A stretch of 6,195 bases of DNA from Anaerolineales bacterium UBA4826 (lineage in GTDB: Bacteria > Chloroflexota > Anaerolineae > UBA4142): contig DHFK01000148.1 in NCBI GenBank assembly GCA_002400365.1, forward strand, positions 25,260-31,454. The letters are read 5' to 3'. Of the stretch, positions 1-5,500 are shown piece by piece. A model generated the notes under the pieces. That model had not been told where the DNA came from. It searched no databases and worked only from the letters and a program-made list of their open reading frames with translations. Numbering within the stretch: position 1 is the first letter of the stretch; every line of letters begins with the position of its first letter. The translations under genes were made by a program, and so were the position numbers.

Positions 1-19
1 AGACCCTTCGGGTCTTTTT
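1..19 (+). terminator. Rho-independent terminator of an upstream gene outside the window
   Basis: AGACCC (1-6) pairs perfectly with GGGTCT (10-15) across a TTC loop, and a T run continues to base 19. This is the form of an intrinsic terminator reading rightwards. The helix may extend left of the window if A residues lie there, which would make it bidirectional. It suggests that the genes starting at 102 are separate from whatever lies upstream. Confidence 0.8.
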
Positions 20-101
20 GCCTCCAAAATAGCACCCCCTTTCTCCTCAACTAATACTTTCTTCTGATTCCCACTGCCCCTTTTTCTGGCAAACTGGGCG
101 C

Positions 102-530
102 GTGTTCAACGAACTCCGTGACCGAATTACCGCGTACCTCGCCAACCATCGCGTTTGCGTCGTCAGCACCAGCGGCACGCTCGGCGCGTGGGCGATGCCG
201 GCACTGTATCGTGTCGTCGCGAATGCGCTTGAAGTCGAATGTCTCTTGCCGCGCTGGGCGGATGTCACCTTTCACCTCGAACAGGATCCACAGGTGTTGC
301 TCATTATCGGCGACGCTTGTGCACAAGAGAAAAGGAACGGTTTGCGCTGGTTGCAGTACCGCGGCACCGCACGACCCAGCGTCGCGCCAGAATGGTCGAG
401 TTTGTTGCCAGAGGGGAGGTCCACCGCGCGACCGGAGGAGCGGTACGTAGCGATGCGCATCAAGCCGGCGCGGATTGATTTGATAGACGAAACGCGCGGG
501 TGGGGCGCGCGCGAGACGCTGGAATTGTGA
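102..530 (+). CDS. Pyridoxamine 5'-phosphate oxidase-related FMN-binding (split-barrel) protein
   Basis: This 142-residue protein looks like a small member of the PNPOx-like split-barrel family, which usually binds FMN or another flavin as a cytoplasmic dimer. What I see is an N-terminal helix (about residues 1-15), a first beta strand (HRVCVVSTSG, 16-25), and a central hydrophobic strand with a following DPQVLLIIGDA stretch (about 62-72). The C-terminal segment (RIDLIDETRGWGARETLEL) resembles the end of many proteins annotated as pyridoxamine 5'-phosphate oxidase family. The expected Gly-x-Pro turn after strand one is altered (GTLGAWAMPAL). The start is GTG 102, the first usable start in an otherwise open frame; no ATG lies upstream in frame. 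No clear Shine-Dalgarno precedes it, unlike the genes downstream. The stop overlaps the ribosome binding site of the next gene, so the two are probably co-transcribed. Substrate and true activity are unknown; such proteins range from reductases to haem- or F420-binding proteins. Confidence 0.8.
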   Translation: MFNELRDRITAYLANHRVCVVSTSGTLGAWAMPALYRVVANALEVECLLPRWADVTFHLEQDPQVLLIIGDACAQEKRNGLRWLQYRGTARPSVAPEWSSLLPEGRSTARPEERYVAMRIKPARIDLIDETRGWGARETLEL

Positions 531-543
531 GGAGAACACCGGC

Positions 544-925
544 ATGGACACGCGGCTACCACGCTTTGTTCGACTCGGCGCGCTGATTCTGCTGGTAAGT
601 GGCTTGTTGACCTCCGCATGCCAAACCTCGAATGCACCTGCGGCGCAAACCACCGCGCCGAACGTCGCGCACGTACAGTTCACCACACCGACGAGCGCGG
701 CGCGCGGCAAGGAACTCTCGCGCGCACCGCGCGCTGTGCCATGGCGAAAAGGGTGAGCGTGGCGCAAATCCGCTCAAAGCCGCGGCGTGGCAGTTGGACG
801 ATGCGGCAATCGCGGGAATCATCGTCAAAGGCGTGCCTGCCAAAGGAATGCCCGCGCTGCATACGCTGACGAGTGGGCAAAGCGCGGACGTAATAGTGTT
901 TGTTCGGTCGTGGAGTCAGCCGTAA
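544..925 (+). pseudogene. Lipoprotein c-type cytochrome, frameshifted at the haem motif
   Basis: Reading from ATG 544 (GGAG at 531-534, 9 bases upstream) gives a lipoprotein signal: positive N-terminus, hydrophobic core LGALILLVSG, lipobox LTSAC, then a Thr/Ala-rich spacer and ARGKEL. After codon 58 the frame becomes nonsense and stops at TGA 754-756. The rest of the domain lies in another frame, from CHGEKGERGANPLK (codon 737) to TAA 923-925. It includes a KGMPAL motif (Met codon 848-850), the usual axial haem ligand of class I cytochromes c. Adding one T between 717 and 718 and one between 728 and 729 joins the halves as KELFARTCALCHGEKGE, a perfect CxxCH, giving a 127-residue protein. In intact form it would be an exported, lipid-anchored electron-transfer monohaem cytochrome. 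The short intact-frame product (70 residues) would lack haem binding. Whether this is a true mutation or a sequence error cannot be decided here. Confidence 0.8.
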
Positions 926-930
926 ACAAC

Positions 931-945
931 AGAAAGGAGGTGATC
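931..945 (+). promoter_or_regulatory. Extended Shine-Dalgarno of the SRPBCC gene
   Basis: AGAAAGGAGGTGATC is complementary over all 15 bases to the 3' tail of bacterial 16S rRNA in its long form (GATCACCTCCTTTCT). The AGGAGG core ends 8 bases before ATG 949. This decides the start of the next gene at 949 rather than at an ATG further up the same frame (787), which lies inside the cytochrome gene. Confidence 0.85.
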
Positions 946-948
946 AGG

Positions 949-1383
949 ATGCTCAAAGTGGACGCCAGCGCGGTCATTCATCGCCCTATCGCGGAGGTCT
1001 TTGCCTACGTAACCGATCTCAACACGCACGCGCAATGGCAAGCCGGACTCATCGAGGCAAAGCAGACCTCTGCCGGTCCCACGCAAGTGGGCGCGACGTA
1101 CAAATACACGATGCAACTTGCCGGTCAGAAACTCGAGACCGTCGGGCAGGTGACGGAGTTCGAGCCGAACAGCAAGTACGCATTCAAGTCCACCTCGGGA
1201 CCGATTCCGCTCAAAGGCGAGTTCACGTTTGAATCTGCCGAGGGCGGCACGCACGTGCGAATGTCCGCCGAAGGCGAACCGGGCGGTTTCTTCAAACTCG
1301 CCGAGCCGTTGCTCAACAATGCGACGCGGCAACAAATCGAAACGTCGCTTGCGAATTTGAAGAAGTTATTGGAAGCACGTTAG
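949..1383 (+). CDS. SRPBCC family protein (START-like, polyketide cyclase/dehydrase type)
   Basis: This 144-residue protein has the layout of the SRPBCC superfamily, small cytoplasmic helix-grip proteins with a deep hydrophobic ligand cavity. The N-terminal strand and first helix read VDASAVIHRPIAEVFAYVTDLNTHAQW (residues 4-30), the typical start with the Ile-x-Arg-Pro-x-x-x-Val-Phe-x-x-Val pattern and the conserved Trp. A run of beta strands follows (VGATYKYTMQLAGQ, GQVTEFEPNSKYAFK). The long C-terminal helix begins at GEPGGFFKLAEPLL and ends LANLKKLLEAR, as in the family. The length is normal. The ligand is unknown; members bind lipids, aromatic compounds or nothing identified. The frame is open further upstream, but the start is fixed by the strong ribosome binding site at 931-945. 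It begins 23 bases after the cytochrome stop and is probably on the same transcript. Confidence 0.9.
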   Translation: MLKVDASAVIHRPIAEVFAYVTDLNTHAQWQAGLIEAKQTSAGPTQVGATYKYTMQLAGQKLETVGQVTEFEPNSKYAFKSTSGPIPLKGEFTFESAEGGTHVRMSAEGEPGGFFKLAEPLLNNATRQQIETSLANLKKLLEAR

Positions 1384-1384
1384 C

Positions 1385-1448
1385 GACCGCCGATGACCGA
1401 CCGCCGACCGCAACTTTTCAAGCCAGGTGCGGTCGCCCGTCAGCGGTC
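1385..1448. repeat. Heptad-phased inverted repeat between genes
   Basis: Two bases after the preceding stop, four 7-base units run in strict phase: GACCGCC at 1385, GATGACC at 1392, GACCGCC at 1399 and GACCGCA at 1406. After a 15-base loop, three inverted units follow: TGCGGTC at 1428, GCCCGTC at 1435 and AGCGGTC at 1442. The inner pair (1405-1412 with 1428-1435) is a perfect 8-bp stem, and the outer units pair imperfectly through their GACCG/CGGTC cores. There is no T run, so it is not a standard intrinsic terminator. It may act in mRNA stability or be a dispersed repeat. Confidence 0.65.
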
Positions 1449-1471
1449 AATTCTCAAAAGGAGACGAACCA

Positions 1472-1840
1472 ATGAAACTCAACACATTTCTGCTCATCGC
1501 TGCCGTCCTGTACGGCATCTTTGGGCTAGGCGCGCTGCTTGTACCAGCCCAGCTATTTGCATCCATGGGCTTGACACTGAATGAAAGTGGGCAACTCATT
1601 GCTCGCACAGGCGGAGCCGCTGGCATTGGCTACGCCGTGATCTTCTTGCTCGCCAGAGGTGCAGAGACATCTCCTGCGCTGCGGGCGATCCTGCTTGGCA
1701 ATGTGGTCTACCTCATCCTTGAGATCATTGCAATCGTGCTTGGGGCACTGTCTACCGGCACGATCGCGGCTGCGCTGCCGGGCGTTGTCGTTGACGCACT
1801 GTTGCTCGTGGGCTTTGCGTACTATTACTTCAAGGGCTGA
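1472..1840 (+). CDS. Small four-helix integral membrane protein of unknown function
   Basis: The 122-residue product is almost wholly hydrophobic, with four likely membrane helices at about residues 5-29, 47-62, 72-94 and 99-120. Short polar turns carry NESGQLIARTGG (37-48) and ARGAETSPALRA (61-72). The size, helix number and the pattern of a Gly-rich second helix after an RTGG turn recall small DUF4345-like membrane proteins, but I would not assign a family with confidence. The ATG at 1472 is preceded by AAGGAG (1458-1463) at a spacing of 8; an ATG in the same frame at 1427 lies inside the intergenic inverted repeat and has no ribosome binding site. There are no obvious catalytic or metal-binding residues; a glutamate inside helix three (E84) and an aspartate in helix four (D108) are the only buried charges. 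It lies between two gaps that hold inverted repeats. Confidence 0.8.
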   Translation: MKLNTFLLIAAVLYGIFGLGALLVPAQLFASMGLTLNESGQLIARTGGAAGIGYAVIFLLARGAETSPALRAILLGNVVYLILEIIAIVLGALSTGTIAAALPGVVVDALLLVGFAYYYFKG

Positions 1841-1909
1841 TGGCACATGGCGGATCGCAGGTAGCAGATGGCGCGATCCGCCATTCGCAATCTGCCATAA
1901 GCCATCAAC
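1840..1909. repeat. Ten-unit heptad-phased inverted repeat
   Basis: Ten 7-base units follow each other without a break in phase over 70 bases, starting on the last base of the preceding TGA stop. The left units are variants of ATGGCNN (for example ATGGCGG at 1847 and ATGGCGC at 1868). The right units (for example CATTCGC at 1882 and CATAAGC at 1896) are their reverse complements. The core is a perfect 12-bp inverted repeat, ATGGCGGATCGC (1847-1858) against GCGATCCGCCAT (1873-1884), with a 14-base loop. No T run follows. The next gene's ribosome binding site starts at 1914, so the hairpin lies just outside it. Confidence 0.75.
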
Positions 1910-1924
1910 CAACAGGAGGCAACC

Positions 1925-2431
1925 ATGGACGTAACAATTCTCATCTGGCGAATTCTGCACATCGGCTTCGGCGCATTCTGGGTTGGCACCGACGCTTTCC
2001 TCACTTTTCTGCTCCTGCCGCGGCTCCGCGCGCTGGGTCCCAATATCGAGCGACCGGTCTTTGCGTCAATTATGCGATTCCTGCCTCCGGTGATGATGCT
2101 CAGTTCCATCGTCACCTTCGGGAGTGGCATTGCGCTGACAGGAATTATGCGCGGCTGGAACGTCAACTGGGTTTTCGCCAGCAACTGGGGCATCGCGATC
2201 TTCGCCGGCTTCGTCGGTACGGTCGTCACACTATTTGTCGGGTTTGGGCTTTTGCCGCCGGTGACGCTGCGCGCGGACAAGTTGGCGCGCAGTTTTGAAG
2301 GGCGCGCACCCACTGCCGCTGAAGCGCGGGAACTCGACCGACTCAACGCGCGCGGGACGACTCTCGCCAACATCAACTCAGTGATTCTCATCATCGTCGT
2401 GATCACGATGGCAGTCGCGCGGTTTGTGTAA
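1925..2431 (+). CDS. Four-helix integral membrane protein, CopD/DUF2269-like
   Basis: The 168-residue protein has about four membrane helices at residues 5-31, 52-75, 86-112 and 148-167. A polar cytoplasmic-looking stretch before the last helix (RADKLARSFEGRAPTAAEARELDRLNARG) is rich in Arg and Ala. The first helix contains RILHIGFGAFWVGTDAF, with His12 in a Leu-His-(x)n-Trp-x-Gly setting. This is reminiscent of the CopD and DUF2269 families of small membrane proteins, where such histidines can bind haem or copper; metal or haem binding here is inference only. Start ATG 1925 has AGGAGG at 1914-1919, 5 bases upstream. No signal peptide is cleaved by appearance; helix one is an anchor. It is the last gene before a 118-base gap and may end the transcript. 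Confidence 0.8.
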   Translation: MDVTILIWRILHIGFGAFWVGTDAFLTFLLLPRLRALGPNIERPVFASIMRFLPPVMMLSSIVTFGSGIALTGIMRGWNVNWVFASNWGIAIFAGFVGTVVTLFVGFGLLPPVTLRADKLARSFEGRAPTAAEARELDRLNARGTTLANINSVILIIVVITMAVARFV

Positions 2432-2536
2432 GCAAAGTAACGCTGGCGCGACCGATAACGACAGACCGGCGCGGTCACGGCGGCTGGGTCTGCGATATGG
2501 CGAGTCAACTGCCGCGGGTTGCGCCCATGCTCAATC
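2432..2536. other. Intergenic gap with short inverted repeats
   Basis: No gene is seen in this 105-base part of the 118-base gap. It holds CAGACC (2462-2467) against GGTCTG (2487-2492) enclosing GACCG-GCG-CGGTC (2464-2476), two alternative small hairpins. A further GACCG at 2450 lies exactly 14 bases (two heptads) before that at 2464, recalling the GACCG-type units at 1385-1448 in a degraded form. There is no T run, and I could not pick out a convincing -35/-10 promoter, although one would be expected if the surface protein gene is transcribed on its own. Confidence 0.4.
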
Positions 2537-2544
2537 AAAGGAGG
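2537..2544 (+). promoter_or_regulatory. Ribosome binding site of the large surface protein
   Basis: AAAGGAGG ends 5 bases before ATG 2550. It fixes the start of the large gene, and the first codons after it encode a good signal peptide. Confidence 0.85.
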
Positions 2545-2549
2545 TCGAG

Positions 2550-5500
2550 ATGAGATCAAAACTTGGTCTCGCCATTGTGTTGGCTCTGCTGGCGTTCTAC
2601 GTTCTGCCGCGTAACGCGAGCGCGCAGACGCCAACCTGCGATGTGTCGTGGGTCAATTCAGCCGGTGGCTTGTGGACAGTCGCCGGCAACTGGAGCACTG
2701 GCGCTGTGCCGACACCGACTCAAAACGTCTGCGTCACCCTCGACGGCACATACACCGTCACGCTGCCGGGTAGCCAGAATGTCACCTACGTTGCCAGTCT
2801 GACCATCGGGTCTCCGACGAACACGGGCACACAGACGCTCTGGATCAATGGCGGCACTTCCGGCAGCGTTGCCCTTCATGCGATCCTCTCTGCCGGGAAT
2901 GGCATTACCAACTATGGCGCCATCCGCCTCGAGTCAACCGGAACCTGCAATGCCTGTGATTCTGAGATCGCGGTCACAAGCGGCAGTCTGCTCAACAATG
3001 GCACGATTGAAATCCTTCAGGGTTCCGGCGGCGAACGAATCATAGACGCCAACGTGAATAACACGGGCACCATCAACTTTGTGGCTGCCCAAGGTGGGGC
3101 AGGCTACGGGGCGGCGCTACCGACGATCGGTCGTGCGGGAGCCCAGCACGTCAACACCGGCGCGATCAACGCGTTCGGTGATACGGCGCTGAGGACCCTC
3201 ATTATCACTGGCATCTTCAACCAAAACGGCGGGACGGTGACCATCAATGCCAATAGCCAGATCGCTCTGTCGTCGAGCAGAACGCAGTTCAATGCTGCCG
3301 GACAGACATTCAATCTCAATGGCGGGACCGTCACTGGAAGTGGCACCCTGCGCGTGGCGAGCGCCTTTCCTTCCAATCCTGGCACGTTCAACTTGAATGG
3401 CGGCACGTTCGCCGGTAATGCCTATCTCGACAACTCTGCCGTCAATTTCGGCGCGTCCGCCGGCGGGACCGGCACCATCAAGACCACCGGCGCGGGCATG
3501 CTGAGCGGCGGCATCCCGGCGGGCATCACCGTTTGGATCTCGGGCGTGCCGACTGGCAGCACCGCTCACCATGCGAACATCACCGCTGCCAACGGCTTGA
3601 CCAACTACGGCACGCTCCGCCTCGAGTCCTCGGGATGGTGCAATGCCTGTGAGTCCAACCTCGCGGTGACGAGCGGCACGCTCGTCAATGCGCCCGGCGG
3701 TGTCATCAATGCCAATGTCAATCAGGATCTGGCTGATGATGGTTCCGCCTATGGCAACCGCATCATCTCGGCAGACCTCCTCAATCAAGGCACGATCAAC
3801 GCAAACTCCACACTGTTCACTCTCTCCAAACTGAATGGCGTGTACACCAACGTCGGCACGATCAACGTCGCGACCGGCAAGAAAATCACCATCAGCGGAC
3901 AAAGCCAGACCTTCAAGCAGAACAGTGGAACGATTGCGAACAGCGGCGAGTTCTATGTCTATCAGGCAAACTTTACTTTTGATGGCGGCACGCTCAGCGG
4001 CAATCCGCCCCGTCTGAAAAATACCGCGCTCAATTTCAGTCCATCGGCGAATGGGACGGGTACCGTGGCGATGGTCGGACCCAGCGGCACGTTGAGCGGC
4101 AACATTCCGGCGAGCGCGACGGTTTGGCTGCAAGGCAATCCGGTTGACGGAAATTCTACCGTCACGGCGGCGAGTGGCTTTACCAACGCCGGCACTATCC
4201 GGCTGGAGGCATCGGGGTCCTGTAGTTGCTCATCCACCCTCGCCGTCAGTAGCGGTTCGTTGATCAACAACAGCGTCATCAACGTCAATCCGAATGTCAC
4301 CCCCGGCTGGGGCGGTAGCGGGACAATCGCCGCCGAGTTGAACAACGCAGGCACGGTGAACGCGGGCGCGCCACTCGCACTCAACCGCGCCGACGCCCAC
4401 CACGTCAACAGCGGCACGATCAACGTCACGGGTGGCAATCTCACGCTGACCCACACCGGCACGACGCCTACTTTCACCAACACCGGCACGATCACCGTGG
4501 CAGCCGCGCCCACATTACGCTACCTTCTCATCTACGGCGGGACCTTTTCACAGCAATCGCCTGGCACTATCACTGGCGGTGGGACGGTCAATGTCACCAA
4601 CGCCACTTTCTTCGGCGTCGGTACGATCACGGCTAACGTCAACAACAACTCCAGTCAATTCAACCCCGGCGCATCGCCCGGCGTTCTCAACATCACGGGC
4701 AACTACACCCACAGTCCCTCGACCGGCGGCACACTCAACGTGGAAATCGGCGGATTGAATCCCGGCACTGGCTTTGACCAACTCAACATCTCCAACAGCG
4801 CGACCTTCTACGGAACGCTCAATGTTAGTCTCGTCGGCGGCTATATGCCCAATCCGTGCGACAAGTTTCCGATCATCACCTACGGATCCCGCGTCGCTTC
4901 ATTCAGCACGATCAACGGCTTGAACCTCGGCGGTGGCATGTACTTGCGCGCCGATTACAGCGCGACCGGGCTCACGCTCGTCGCGTACAACTCAACGTCC
5001 AAAGTCAACGTCTATCCCACAACCGTGAACGTCGCGGAAGGCGGCGCGACCGATGCGTACCGCGTCTGCCTCGCGAACCAGCCGACGGCAAGCGTGACGG
5101 TGAACCCATCACCCGACGCGCAGGTTACAGCGTCGCCAGCCTCGCTCACCTTCGCGACGACGGATTGGAACGCGGTCAAGAACATCACGGTGACCGCCGT
5201 GGACGATCTAATCACCGAGCCCTCGCCGCATACCGGCATCATCACCCACACCGTCAGCAGTGCGGACGTGAACTTTAACGGCAAGCCGACGCCATCCGTC
5301 GCCGCAAGCATCGGCGATAATGACACGCCGCCGGTCGCGAGCAACGGCAGCGCGACGGTCGCGGAAGATTCGTCGGCCACGATTACGCTCGTCGCGACCG
5401 ATCCCGACAGCCCGCTACTGACGTACACGATCGTCGCCACGCCGACGCATGGTAGTCTCGGCGCGGTCGCCGGCAACACCGTTCTTTATACCCCAACGGC

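Noticed and set aside
52..58. TAATACT as a possible -10 promoter box for the first gene.
   Set aside because: No acceptable -35 sequence lies 16-18 bases upstream and the match is weak, so it cannot be supported.
51..767. Open frame of 238 codons on the minus strand.
   Set aside because: It overlaps the PNPOx-like gene and the cytochrome gene, whose protein motifs are clear on the plus strand. Its translation shows no family features and it has no good ribosome binding site.
787..948. A longer N-terminus for the SRPBCC protein starting at ATG 787.
   Set aside because: The extra 54 residues overlap the cytochrome coding sequence in another frame and look like nonsense. The strong ribosome binding site and the family N-terminus both place the start at 949.
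1841..1910. Intrinsic terminator after the 1472 gene.
   Set aside because: The inverted repeat is strong but no T run follows either arm, and the next gene's ribosome binding site begins almost at once.
1825..2634. Minus-strand open frame of 269 codons across the 1925 gene.
   Set aside because: It runs through an inverted repeat and two intergenic regions and has a low-complexity basic translation. The plus-strand membrane protein with its own Shine-Dalgarno explains the region.
3117..4133. Long open frame of 338 codons on the minus strand.
   Set aside because: It lies wholly inside the surface protein gene, which has a signal peptide, ribosome binding site and recognisable domains. The antisense translation is Arg/Ala/Gly-rich without domain motifs. 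GC-rich coding DNA often leaves the antisense frames open.
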